64,000 nt of DNA from Rhodospirillales bacterium. Lineage in GTDB: Bacteria; Pseudomonadota; Alphaproteobacteria; Rhodospirillales; GLO-3. Location of the stretch: contig PIVK01000005.1 in assembly GCA_003354135.1 (NCBI GenBank), positions 1 to 64,000 on the forward strand, in the 5' to 3' direction. Every line of letters starts with the position of its first letter. Positions within the stretch are counted from its first letter, which is position 1. A program made the position numbers and the translations under genes. Below the pieces are notes generated by a model. It saw only the letters and a list, made by a program, of their open reading frames with translations, ran no database searches and was not told where the DNA came from. Of this stretch, positions 28,687 through 36,687 are shown one piece after another.

Positions 28687-29511
28687 TTATGGACTGGCGC
28701 CGTTCCCGGGGCCGGCTGCGGGTACCGGCGACGACGGCGGTGACACCCCCGTCGTCGCCGGATCTCCCTTGGTTTGTTGCCCGTGTGCGGTAGATTTCGT
28801 GTTCGATTCTTGCTGTTTCGATTGCTTGTCCTCATCGGGCGCCTTCAGCCGCAAACGGGCCTGGTCGAGGGCGCGCACGAGAAAACGGATTGTCACATCG
28901 TCTGGGTTTCCGGGCTCCAAACCAATGGAAATACTGTCCGGAGGCACGCCTCGGGACACCATGCCCCTGGCGAAGGCGCCCCCCCTTGCCATCTCGAGTG
29001 TCTGCCCGATGGGCATGTCCCGTCCCACGACGTAACGGGTGCCAATGATGAATTCGAGTTCATAGCGCAACCCGGGCGGACGGCCACTGACGGCAGCCAC
29101 GATCCGGTCAAGCAGCGGAAAATGAGCCTCCCGAAGCCGGGCCTCATCCACATGAAACAGCGAGTCCGCCGGAAGGGCCACATGCATCAGACGTCCAGGC
29201 TGCACGACCTCCACCTTCGCCACACGGAGCGCCGCCGTAAACAGGCTGCCGACCTGTTCCTGGAACTGCTCTCCGGCAATGATGTCTTCGTCCTTGACGG
29301 TGAACCGGGAGGTATCCGATGGCGGCAACAATGAAGTGAATTCGACCGACAGGCTGTCCATGACGGCTCGGGACTTCACCTCCTCGAAGGTCGATATGGA
29401 GACCAGAAGGATGAAAAAGGTGAGAATGAGGAGATAAAGCGCGAGATAAAGCGCGATTGGGCCCCTTCGGCCACTTCCGGCCCCGTCGCTGCCGGCAGAG
29501 AGATCCAACAT
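28687..29511 (-). CDS. MotB-like paralogue lacking the proton-binding Asp
   Basis: 274 residues with the same plan as MotB: membrane segment at about 18-40 (IALYLALYLLILTFFILLVS), a periplasmic OmpA-like region and a long disordered C-terminus rich in Lys, Gln, Ser and Pro (from about residue 225). Aligning the shared LTFF puts Ala24 where the next gene has Asp30, so it should not carry protons. It may be a structural partner, a regulatory subunit or a peptidoglycan anchor. It lies between cheZ (6 bases) and motB (16 bases). Confidence 0.8.
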   Translation of the reverse strand: MLDLSAGSDGAGSGRRGPIALYLALYLLILTFFILLVSISTFEEVKSRAVMDSLSVEFTSLLPPSDTSRFTVKDEDIIAGEQFQEQVGSLFTAALRVAKVEVVQPGRLMHVALPADSLFHVDEARLREAHFPLLDRIVAAVSGRPPGLRYELEFIIGTRYVVGRDMPIGQTLEMARGGAFARGMVSRGVPPDSISIGLEPGNPDDVTIRFLVRALDQARLRLKAPDEDKQSKQQESNTKSTAHGQQTKGDPATTGVSPPSSPVPAAGPGNGASP

Positions 29512-29517
29512 ATCCGG

Positions 29518-30177
29518 CTAATCGAAGCTCGCCAACAAAGCATCGATTTCCTCCTGGTTCTTGGCTTTCTCCTTCTGTTGGGGGCCGCTCAGAAGATCCT
29601 CGTCGGACAGTTTCGCATCCTTCTGAACCTCCTCTTGAGGTTGATCCTTCTTGATATTCTCGATCTCGGCACCGAAGGCATCAACGAGGGCGTCCACCTT
29701 CTCCTCGATATATTTGAGGGCCTTGATCACCTTGGTGATACGCTGTCCCGTAATATCCTGAAAGCCGCAGGCCTCGTAGATTTTTGTCGTGGCCTCCCCG
29801 AGAACATCGACATCCTCGCCCTCCAAGTGTTTCATGACACTCTCGACGGCTTCTGCGGCATCCATGATGGTGTTCGTCGCCTCGGCCGTCGCCTCGACGA
29901 TCGCGTCCAGTTCGTCGGTAGCCGTGGGAAGGTACTCATCCCGCACCTCGTCGGGCCGGAGGGCAACGATCTCTTTTTTCGCTGCCTCGATATATTTGGC
30001 TAGGGATTCGAGTTCCGTGTAAATCTTGAGATCGGCTGAGGAAAGGTCCCCCTTCAGTGTCGCCATCAGGCTTTCGACGACACCCGCCACTTCGCCCATC
30101 CGAATCATCTCCTCCGGATTTTCGCGAAGTTCCCGGAGCTTCGCTCCTAGTTCTGCGTCAACATCGCCCGATGCCAT
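29518..30177 (-). CDS. cheZ: CheZ-family protein phosphatase (second copy, beside cheY)
   Basis: CheY-P phosphatase of 219 residues. FQDITGQRITKVIKALKYIE holds the catalytic Asp and Gln, preceded by DELDAIVEATAEATNTIM. The C-terminus ends EEIDALLASFD, the CheY-binding amphipathic peptide. It follows cheY by 9 bases, so this is the likely partner of that CheY. It differs from the copy at 7173 mainly by a longer N-terminal helix (about 60 extra residues). Confidence 0.87.
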   Translation of the reverse strand: MASGDVDAELGAKLRELRENPEEMIRMGEVAGVVESLMATLKGDLSSADLKIYTELESLAKYIEAAKKEIVALRPDEVRDEYLPTATDELDAIVEATAEATNTIMDAAEAVESVMKHLEGEDVDVLGEATTKIYEACGFQDITGQRITKVIKALKYIEEKVDALVDAFGAEIENIKKDQPQEEVQKDAKLSDEDLLSGPQQKEKAKNQEEIDALLASFD

Positions 30178-30186
30178 AAACTCTCC

Positions 30187-30573
30187 TTAGAAGTCGCCGA
30201 GCACGCTGACCAGCTTAGATTTCAAGGTCTCCGCGTTGAAAGGCTTGACGATGTAATTAGAGACACCCGCTTCCTTGGCCGCAATGACGTTCTCCGACTT
30301 ACTTTCTGCCGTCACCATGATAAACGGTATCGGTCTCAGCTTCTCGTCGGCCCGCACCTCGCGCAGCAACTGGATGCCGGTCATTGGTTCCATGTTCCAG
30401 TCCGAAATAACCAAGCCGAAACTGCCCTGACGCAGTTTCTGGAGGGCTATGGAACCGTCCGTCGCGTCGTCGATATTCACGAAATTCAACTGACGAAGCA
30501 GATTGCGGATGATGCGCAGCATGGTCTTGTAGTCATCCACAATCAAGACATTCATGTTCATGTCGACAGCCAT
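30187..30573 (-). CDS. cheY: Chemotaxis response regulator CheY
   Basis: Single receiver domain of 128 residues that, when phosphorylated, binds the motor switch (FliM). The acidic pocket is in VLIVDDYKTMLR (Asp13, Asp14), the phosphoacceptor Asp is in LVISDWNMEPMTG, Thr in IMVTAES and Lys in IVKPFN. The WNM after the Asp and the YIVKPF pattern are typical of true CheY. It starts a run of cheY-cheZ-motB-like genes; a 122-base gap separates it from the MotE-like gene. Confidence 0.93.
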   Translation of the reverse strand: MAVDMNMNVLIVDDYKTMLRIIRNLLRQLNFVNIDDATDGSIALQKLRQGSFGLVISDWNMEPMTGIQLLREVRADEKLRPIPFIMVTAESKSENVIAAKEAGVSNYIVKPFNAETLKSKLVSVLGDF

Positions 30574-30695
30574 TTAACTCTCCATCTCCGGCTCGTCGTT
30601 TACCGAACCCAACTGGCATTCCCCAACGCCAGACTTTTTCCCATCCTATTAACTTGTTAAATCAAGGGTGTGAGCGGCGCAACCCTTTTCGAACG

Positions 30696-31409
30696 TTATC
30701 CTCCCGTCGAGCCCGGCTTGGGAAGCTGGCGCAGGTGCATGAGTTCCACCGTCACCTCCGACGCTTTTTCCCGATTCATCTTGGAAAGAACCGCCGCCAA
30801 CTTCCGTTCCTTCATTTTCTCCACCACCAAAAGAAGAGTATCCATATCCAACTGCTCGAAAATAAGCGCCGCATCCTTGGGCTTCATATTCTCATAGACT
30901 TTGACCAGGCTGTCGAGATTCGATTCCTGCTGGTTGTCGTAGGTCTTGATCAACCGCTCGATCGTGGCCTGAAAGCGTTTGAGTTCTCGGATTTTCTCTT
31001 CGATCCTGGCTTCTGCGGCGTCCAGCATGCCGGTGCGCATATCGAGCTCGGTAGAGCGGGCCTCCAGTGTCTCGCGCCGTTCCGCGAGCTGCTGCAGGAG
31101 ATCCATTTCCTGTTGGGTGAGCAAAGTCGGATCATCTGTCGTCAGGCTGCGGGCAGCCGCGTCATCGGCCGCGGAGTCGGGATCTTCGGCATCCACAGCC
31201 GATGGTTCGGCCGTTTCGGTCGCCGTCTTCGGCTTTGTGGCGTCTTCGCCACCAGTCCTTTGTTGGGCCTCGGCCCCGGCAATCGAGATCGCACCGCTTC
31301 TGAGGCCGTCGATACCCTCCCAAATGTCGCCGATCTTCACCGTCAGCATCATGGACGCCGAGAAGATCATGATCGGCAGAAACCGAAATTTGGACAGGAA
31401 CTCCGTCAT
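30696..31409 (-). CDS. MgtE_N-domain protein, MotE-like flagellar factor
   Basis: 237 residues. An N-terminal signal/membrane anchor (FLPIMIFSASMMLTVKIG) is followed by an acidic disordered stretch (about 45-95), a long coiled coil (LLQQLAERRETLEARSTELD to about 165) and a C-terminal MgtE intracellular-N-like domain (VYENMKPKDAALIFEQLDMD, LLLVVEKMKERKLAAVLSKM). Rhizobial MotE, a periplasmic chaperone for MotC, has a similar design, and this domain is related to FliG. It follows the DUF6468 gene by 15 bases. MotE-like is a family-level guess. Confidence 0.75.
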   Translation of the reverse strand: MTEFLSKFRFLPIMIFSASMMLTVKIGDIWEGIDGLRSGAISIAGAEAQQRTGGEDATKPKTATETAEPSAVDAEDPDSAADDAAARSLTTDDPTLLTQQEMDLLQQLAERRETLEARSTELDMRTGMLDAAEARIEEKIRELKRFQATIERLIKTYDNQQESNLDSLVKVYENMKPKDAALIFEQLDMDTLLLVVEKMKERKLAAVLSKMNREKASEVTVELMHLRQLPKPGSTGG

Positions 31410-31424
31410 GATGGCAATTCCTCC

Positions 31425-31925
31425 CTACCGTGCCGATTCGAGGGCCTTGAGGAGTTCACGCTCCGCCTCAGACCTTCCATCCGCCGAGGACGTGGATTTA
31501 TCAGTCGCCGACGGCGCCGGATCTCGGGCCGCCGCCTGAGCCTGAATCGCCGTCTTTTGTGCCACGGGTGTTCCGGCCGTGTTCGAAGCAGGTCGCCCGA
31601 TCGGTCCCACTTTCTTGCGGGCCTCGCGCACCACGTCTTCCAACTGGTCGGCAGCCTTGCCGCCACGATCAATAAGAAAGGCGAGATCGTCGCGCAACGA
31701 CTGAGCTCTGTCCACATGCTCCTGAATGGATTCCGCCGTGGTCTTAAGGTGCGCAATGCTCTCCTCGGCCCTCAGCGTGGATTTGCTGAAAGTCTCGGCC
31801 AGCTTCTCAAGAACGGCCTTGTCGCGACGCAGCATGACCAATCTTTTGTTGAGAACGATGGCATAGGCGATCGTCACGACCAGCAGGAACGCCACCGAGA
31901 TATCGACAATCAACGACAGGGGCAT
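31425..31925 (-). CDS. DUF6468 membrane-anchored coiled-coil protein
   Basis: 166 residues. One N-terminal membrane helix (MPLSLIVDISVAFLLVVTIA) is followed by a coiled coil (about 30-105) and a disordered Ala/Ser/Thr-rich tail. This pattern matches DUF6468, a family I know only from alphaproteobacterial flagellar clusters next to fliM. Function unknown; position between fliM and the MotE-like gene suggests a motor or switch accessory role. Confidence 0.75.
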   Translation of the reverse strand: MPLSLIVDISVAFLLVVTIAYAIVLNKRLVMLRRDKAVLEKLAETFSKSTLRAEESIAHLKTTAESIQEHVDRAQSLRDDLAFLIDRGGKAADQLEDVVREARKKVGPIGRPASNTAGTPVAQKTAIQAQAAARDPAPSATDKSTSSADGRSEAERELLKALESAR

Positions 31926-31934
31926 GGTCGCCTC

Positions 31935-33140
31935 CTATTCCGTCTTCTGTTTGGTAACGATCCGGCTGCCAACCCGGATGGCGATGTGGCTGCCCTTGCG
32001 CCCCATCGAGCCGGTGTACATGGGAACGCCGCCGCAATGCAGTTCAACCCGCGAATCGGGAGTCGCATCAAGCATGATGCGCGAACCGACCTCCAAATCA
32101 AAGATGTCACGAAGCTTCAGAGTCTGTTCGTCGAGAATCGCCTCCATTTCGACGTCGGTCTGCCAGAGTTCTTCGGCCAAGTGGGTCTCCCAAATGGAGT
32201 CGCGGCCAAATTTCTCGCCCATGAACATCTGCAGCAGCAATTCGCGAACCGGCTCAAGGGTTGCGTAGGGCAGCAGAAGTTCGAGACGCCCGCCCCGGTC
32301 TTCCATATCGATTCGCAACCTAGCCACAATTGCCGCGTTCGACGGCCGGGAAATGGTGGCGAAGCGGGGATTGGTCTCCAGCCGATCGAAACGGAAGGTC
32401 ACTGGGCTCAAAGGTTCAAAGGCCGCCGACAGATCGTTGAGCATGACATGAACCATGCGCTCGACCAAACTGCGTTCGATGGTGGTATAAGGTCGGCCCT
32501 CGATACGCATGGCCGCCGTGCCGCGCCGTCCGCCCAGCAATACGTCGACGATCGAATAGATCATCGACGAATCGACCGTCATAAGGCCGTAGTTGTCCCA
32601 TTCCTCCGCCTTGAAGACACTGAGCATGGCTGGCAGCGGAATCGAGTTCAAATAGTCGCCGAACCTAATGGAGGCGATGTTGTCGAGGGAGACCTCGACG
32701 TTGTCCGAGGTGAAGTTCCGCAAGGAAGTAGACATGAGACGCACCAGGCGATCAAAGACCACCTCGAGCATCGGAAGTCGTTCGTAGGAGACCAGGGCGC
32801 TGTTGAGGATGGCCTGAATGCCCGACCTCTGGTCCCCCTCCTCGTGTTCATCATCGAAGCCAAGCAGGCTGTCGATTTCATCTTGGTTGAGGACACGGGT
32901 GGACTCACGCATGGCGCCGCCGGTCGAGGCGTCGGCCGCACCGCTATCCTCGTCACCGACCATAGCCTCCCATTCGGCGGCCAGATCGTCCTGTTCAACT
33001 TCGCCATCTTCGCCCTCACCGCCCAGAGCAGAGTCCCATTCGGCGGCCAGGTCGTCCTGTTTGCCTTTGCCCTCACCAGCCTGGGCAGAGTCCCGTTTAG
33101 CTGCTAGGGCATTCTGGTCTTCGTCATCCGTCGGCGCCAT
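31935..33140 (-). CDS. fliM: Flagellar motor switch protein FliM with acidic repeat extension
   Basis: C-ring subunit that binds CheY-P. 401 residues against the usual ~330. The extra ~80 N-terminal residues are acidic and contain three related units: DQNALAAKRDSAQAG, QDDLAAEWDSALGGEG and QDDLAAEWEAMVGDED. The CheY-binding peptide LNQDEIDSLLGF sits at about 84-95 instead of at the very start. The middle domain (LDNIASIRFGDYLNSIPLPA; GGRRGTAAMRIEGRPYTTIE) and the C-terminal FliN-like domain (LRDIFDLEVGSRIMLD) are intact. It follows fliL by 25 bases. Confidence 0.95.
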   Translation of the reverse strand: MAPTDDEDQNALAAKRDSAQAGEGKGKQDDLAAEWDSALGGEGEDGEVEQDDLAAEWEAMVGDEDSGAADASTGGAMRESTRVLNQDEIDSLLGFDDEHEEGDQRSGIQAILNSALVSYERLPMLEVVFDRLVRLMSTSLRNFTSDNVEVSLDNIASIRFGDYLNSIPLPAMLSVFKAEEWDNYGLMTVDSSMIYSIVDVLLGGRRGTAAMRIEGRPYTTIERSLVERMVHVMLNDLSAAFEPLSPVTFRFDRLETNPRFATISRPSNAAIVARLRIDMEDRGGRLELLLPYATLEPVRELLLQMFMGEKFGRDSIWETHLAEELWQTDVEMEAILDEQTLKLRDIFDLEVGSRIMLDATPDSRVELHCGGVPMYTGSMGRKGSHIAIRVGSRIVTKQKTE

Positions 33141-33165
33141 GGCTCCGTTCCTTCACCAGTCCGCG

Positions 33166-33729
33166 CTACCGGACCAGCATTTCCTTAAACAGCACATCCC
33201 GAACCTCGGCCGGCGAAACCGCCGCGTTGACCCGGATCAATAATTCCTCACGCAACCGGTATATGCCGGCAGAACCTTTCAGATCCTCGACCCGGAGTTC
33301 ACGTAAGTATACCTGAAAGTTGTCAATGACCATTGGCATCATGGCCTCAACCCTGGGAACATCCTCCGGGTTTTCGATCACCAAGCTGACACCGATCCTC
33401 AGGAGAGGGCTTTTTCGTTCACCCGTGTTCAAGTTGACGGTGATCTTTTCGACATCGAGGAAGATCGCATTTTCAATGATTTCGCTCTCATCTCCTTCTC
33501 GGCCTCCCTCGCCGCCGACGACCATCGCAACGACGCCATCCAGCTTATTCATAAAGTAGGCCGCACCGATACCGCTTACGACAAGCAGAAGGACGGCCCC
33601 GATAAGGATGAACAGATTTTTCTTGTTGCCGCCCCAGCCACTTGGCAGACCTTCTCCCTCATCGTCCTCTTCATCACCATCGAAGTCTTCTTCCAGGTCG
33701 TCGTCCAGATCGTCTTCGTCAGCCATCAC
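33166..33729 (-). CDS. fliL: Flagellar basal body-associated protein FliL
   Basis: Membrane protein that surrounds or supports the stator. 187 residues: a strongly acidic N-terminus (DEDDLDDDLEEDFDGDEEDD), one membrane helix at about 37-60 and a periplasmic FliL domain (ENAIFLDVEKITVNLNTG to the end). It is first in the minus-strand fliL-fliM unit, divergent from flgF. A CtrA-like site lies about 100 bases upstream at 33825-33839. Confidence 0.92.
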   Translation of the reverse strand: MMADEDDLDDDLEEDFDGDEEDDEGEGLPSGWGGNKKNLFILIGAVLLLVVSGIGAAYFMNKLDGVVAMVVGGEGGREGDESEIIENAIFLDVEKITVNLNTGERKSPLLRIGVSLVIENPEDVPRVEAMMPMVIDNFQVYLRELRVEDLKGSAGIYRLREELLIRVNAAVSPAEVRDVLFKEMLVR

Positions 33730-33824
33730 TCATTATCCGTCGTTGGGCGTCCTGCAGCGGCTTGGGCCGTTGCCGTTCTTACGCGATTAAACCATCACCA
33801 AAAATATATAATCCGTCATGCAGG

Positions 33825-33839
33825 TTAATAAGTGGTTGA
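33825..33839. promoter_or_regulatory. CtrA-like box (one mismatch) upstream of fliL
   Basis: TTAATAAGTGGTTGA is TTAA-N7-TTGA, one base from the CtrA consensus. It lies 96 bases from the fliL start, nearly the same distance as the perfect box to flgB. Supports common early control, but a single imperfect site can occur by chance. Confidence 0.4.
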
Positions 33840-33922
33840 AATCCGGAATCCCGGCACTTTTCCGCCCCCCTCCACTCTACCTCCTTATATCCCGGCTCCA
33901 GGATACCAGAAGCCCCTAACGG

Positions 33923-33939
33923 CGGGCAATAACTGCCCG
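33923..33939. promoter_or_regulatory. Inverted repeat upstream of flgF promoter (FlbD-type candidate)
   Basis: CGGGCA-ATAAC-TGCCCG is a perfect 6-base dyad centred 97 bases before the flgF -24 element. A second related half, CCCGGCAAGCCATACC, starts at 33936. It resembles the dyads before flgE and flgI but with a longer spacer. Confidence 0.4.
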
Positions 33940-34027
33940 GCAAGCCATACCAGAACGGTAGAAACCGCGCTTATTCCAGAAGAGCCAAGAACGGCTATTT
34001 CCGTTCTACAACAACGCGCTAAAAGAC

Positions 34028-34043
34028 TGGCACACCAAATGCA
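34028..34043 (+). promoter_or_regulatory. Sigma-54 promoter of flgF-flgG-flgA-flgH
   Basis: TGGCACACCAAATGCA: the GG and GC pairs are exactly 10 bases apart and 13 of 16 positions fit TGGCACG-N4-TTGCA when the N4 is free. Predicted transcript start is about 35 bases before the flgF ATG. Confidence 0.7.
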
Positions 34044-34090
34044 AAGAGATCGGCGGGAACGTGTGGAACTACGAACGGGATTTCTGAGCC

Positions 34091-34825
34091 ATGGAAAACA
34101 CAGCATTCATCGCCCTCTCACGGCAATCGACGCTCCGCCGGGAAATGGATGTCATCGCCAACAACCTGGCCAACATGAACACGGCCGGGTTCAAAGGCGA
34201 AAAAATGATGTTCATCGACTATCTGGTCCGGAGCAAGGGCGGACACGGGATCACAGGCGACAAACTCGCCTATGTCCGCGACATCGCTACGGTGCGGGAT
34301 TTCGCCGATGGCCCGCTGGAGCAGACGGGAAATCCGTTGGACGTCGCCTTGAAAGACGAGGGTTTCTTTACCGTACGCACCCCCGAAGGCGACCGCTATA
34401 CCCGCGTGGGACGTTTCCAGCTGGACGAGACAGGCCAATTGGTGACGTACCAGGGGTTCCCGGTGCTGTCCGACGGTGGCCAGCCCTTCTTCTTCAGCCC
34501 GGAAGACAAGGAGATCTCCGTCGCAAGAGATGGGACGATCTCTACCGAAAACGGCACGTTGGGAAAACTCGGCGTTCAGAACTTCGAGAACCTCAACGAT
34601 CTCCAGGAAGTAGCGGGTGGCCTCTATACCTCCGACCAAACCCCGAACACGGCCGAAACGCCCAACATAGTCCAGTACATGGTCGAGGGCTCCAACGTGC
34701 AACCGATCATCGAGATGACGCGCATGATCGAGGTCAACCGCTCCTACGCAAGCGTCAAGCGGATGCTCGAAAAGGAGCACGAGCGCATCAACACGATGTT
34801 TACCAAGGTTTCGCGACCGGTCTAG
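34091..34825 (+). CDS. flgF: Rod protein FlgF
   Basis: Proximal rod subunit, 244 residues. The rod/hook motif near the N-terminus is VIANNLANMNTAGFKGEKMM, the middle holds DVALKDEGFFTVRTPEGDRY, and the C-terminal coiled end is NRSYASVKRMLEKEHERIN. It is the first gene of the plus-strand flgF-flgG-flgA-flgH unit behind a sigma-54 promoter. A long shadow frame in this region (33832-34866) has no family features. Confidence 0.95.
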   Translation: MENTAFIALSRQSTLRREMDVIANNLANMNTAGFKGEKMMFIDYLVRSKGGHGITGDKLAYVRDIATVRDFADGPLEQTGNPLDVALKDEGFFTVRTPEGDRYTRVGRFQLDETGQLVTYQGFPVLSDGGQPFFFSPEDKEISVARDGTISTENGTLGKLGVQNFENLNDLQEVAGGLYTSDQTPNTAETPNIVQYMVEGSNVQPIIEMTRMIEVNRSYASVKRMLEKEHERINTMFTKVSRPV

Positions 34826-34887
34826 AGCGCGAACCAAGGGACATAAAGCAAGATAAACAAGAATAGAGAAGACGAAAGGACGGGAAG

Positions 34888-35673
34888 ATGAGATCGTTAA
34901 GCATTGCAGCGACCGGAATGCTCGCTCAGCAGAAGAACGTCGAGGTTATCTCGAACAACCTCGCCAACATGAATACCACCGGATACATGCGCCGGCGTAC
35001 GGAATTCCATGATCTCCTGTACCAGAACGTGCGTCGGGCCGGAGGAACGTCGTCGGACGCAGGAACCGTGGTCCCGACCGGCATCCAACTCGGTCTCGGC
35101 GTAAAGCTGGCCGCGACCTACCGGATCCACGAACAGGGCAACCTGACGGCGACGGACAATACCTTCGACATCGCCATCCAGGGCAAGGGATTCTTCCAGA
35201 TCCAAAAGCCGGACGGTGAAACGGCCTACACGCGGGACGGCACATTTCAGCTCAATGCCGAGGGACTGATCGTGACCCACGACGGTTATCAGGTTCAGCC
35301 GGGCATTACGGTGCCTTCAACCGCCATCGATGTCAGCATCAACGCCTCGGGCGAGATCCTGGTCAAAATCGAGGGCCAGGTGGCACTGCAGAACGTAGGC
35401 CAGCTCCAACTCGCCACCTTCCCCAACGAAGCCGGCCTCCAGGCCATCGGCGACAACCTCTATCTCGAAACGGCGGCGTCCGGCACGGGAGCCACCGGCA
35501 ATCCACAAGCCTCGGGCTTCGGCTCGCTCCTCCAGGGTTTCCTTGAGACATCGAACGTGAATGCCGTCGAGGAAATCTCCAGCCTCATCTCGGCCCAGCG
35601 TGCCTACGAAATGAACTCGAAGGTCGTCCAGACCTCGGACGAGATGGCGAAAACCGACTCGAGCATGAAGTAA
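34888..35673 (+). CDS. flgG: Distal rod protein FlgG
   Basis: Distal rod subunit, 261 residues, the fixed family size. N-terminus MRSLSIAATGMLAQQKNVEV with VISNNLANMNTTGYMRRR; the FlgG-specific stretch VPTGIQLGLGVKLAATYRI is present; C-terminus EISSLISAQRAYEMNSKVV. Preceded by AAAGGACGGGAAG at 34875-34887. Confidence 0.97.
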   Translation: MRSLSIAATGMLAQQKNVEVISNNLANMNTTGYMRRRTEFHDLLYQNVRRAGGTSSDAGTVVPTGIQLGLGVKLAATYRIHEQGNLTATDNTFDIAIQGKGFFQIQKPDGETAYTRDGTFQLNAEGLIVTHDGYQVQPGITVPSTAIDVSINASGEILVKIEGQVALQNVGQLQLATFPNEAGLQAIGDNLYLETAASGTGATGNPQASGFGSLLQGFLETSNVNAVEEISSLISAQRAYEMNSKVVQTSDEMAKTDSSMK

Positions 35674-35684
35674 GGGACCGGATC

Positions 35685-36677
35685 ATGAGAACTCCCATCA
35701 CCGCCCTCGCTCTGGCATTGACGATCGCTCTGTTTCCGGGCCGCGCTCTCTCCGGGGAAACCGGCAATATTCACGAAGCGGGACTGGGCATTGCTCCGGT
35801 CATGCTCAACAGCCATGTGATGGTGACGGGCGACTTCATTCGCTTAGGCGACATCTTCACAAATGTCGGCGGCACAGCCGGGGTCAACGTGGCCTATGCC
35901 CCAGCCCCCGGCAAGAAAGCGACGTTCGATGCACGCTGGCTCTACCGCGTCGCCACCGCCTACGGTCTCGGCTGGCGCCCCATGAACAAGCTCGACCAGT
36001 CGGTCATCCAGCGTGACAGCATCGTAATCGGCCGCGAGGAGATCCAGGACAGGATACTATCCGCCCTGGCCGAGAAGGGTATCGGCGCGGACACCGAAAT
36101 TGAACTCTCCAACCGGATGCTGCAGATTCATTCGCCAACGGAAACGGAAGCCGCAATCGCCGTTGAAGACATTCTCTACGACAAGCACACGCGCCGTTTC
36201 ACGGCAATCATCGCCACCCAGGCGGGCGATCCCAAGGCCAAGCGGACCCGGGTTACCGGCCGTGCCCACCATACGACCGAAGTCCCGGCGCTGACCAAGC
36301 GCATGCGCAAAGGCGAAGTCATCGGCCCCCGCGACATCAAGTGGATCCGTGTACGGTCCAAACGCCTAAACAAGGACGCCCTTCTGGACGCCGGCGATCT
36401 GCTCGGCAAGACCCCCAAACGGTTTGTTCGGGCAGACATACCGGTCCGTGCAAACGAAGTGCGCCGCCCGATTTTGGTTCCCAAGAACGGTTTGGTCACC
36501 ATGATCCTGCAGACACCGTACATGACGCTGACCTCCCGGGGCAAAGCGATGGAGGACGGCAGCGACGGCGACGTCATCCGCATATCCAACTCCAAAAGCC
36601 GCCAAGTGGTGGAGGCCACGGTCACGGGCATCAGCCGCGTCTCCGTGCGTTCCACCGGCCAAATTCTGATGAATTAG
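35685..36677 (+). CDS. flgA: P-ring assembly chaperone FlgA
   Basis: Periplasmic chaperone for FlgI. 330 residues with a signal peptide (ALALALTIALFPGRALSGE). The C-terminal SAF-like domain is recognisable in MRKGEVIGPRDIKWIRVRSK, RFVRADIPVRANEVRRPILV and the end stretch VIRISNSKSRQVVEATV. The N-terminal half is longer than in enteric FlgA (~220), as in other alphaproteobacteria. Spacing from flgG is 11 bases. Confidence 0.93.
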   Translation: MRTPITALALALTIALFPGRALSGETGNIHEAGLGIAPVMLNSHVMVTGDFIRLGDIFTNVGGTAGVNVAYAPAPGKKATFDARWLYRVATAYGLGWRPMNKLDQSVIQRDSIVIGREEIQDRILSALAEKGIGADTEIELSNRMLQIHSPTETEAAIAVEDILYDKHTRRFTAIIATQAGDPKAKRTRVTGRAHHTTEVPALTKRMRKGEVIGPRDIKWIRVRSKRLNKDALLDAGDLLGKTPKRFVRADIPVRANEVRRPILVPKNGLVTMILQTPYMTLTSRGKAMEDGSDGDVIRISNSKSRQVVEATVTGISRVSVRSTGQILMN

Positions 36678-36687
36678 GAGGCCAACC

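Noticed and set aside
30620-30642. TGGC/GCCA dyad before cheY as a sigma-54 promoter
   Set aside because: The GG to GC distance is 11, one base too long.
30649-30660. TTAACTTGTTAA palindrome upstream of cheY as a CtrA box
   Set aside because: The half-sites are 4 bases apart instead of 7, so it does not fit the CtrA motif; it may be chance in an A/T-rich leader.
30654-33107. 817-codon plus-strand open frame
   Set aside because: It is the antisense shadow of fliM, the DUF6468 gene and the MotE-like gene, all of which have clear family patterns on the minus strand.
33743-33759. TTGGGCGTCCTGCAGC as a sigma-54 promoter
   Set aside because: GG and GC are 10 bases apart but the other positions do not fit, and the far better core at 34028 serves flgF.
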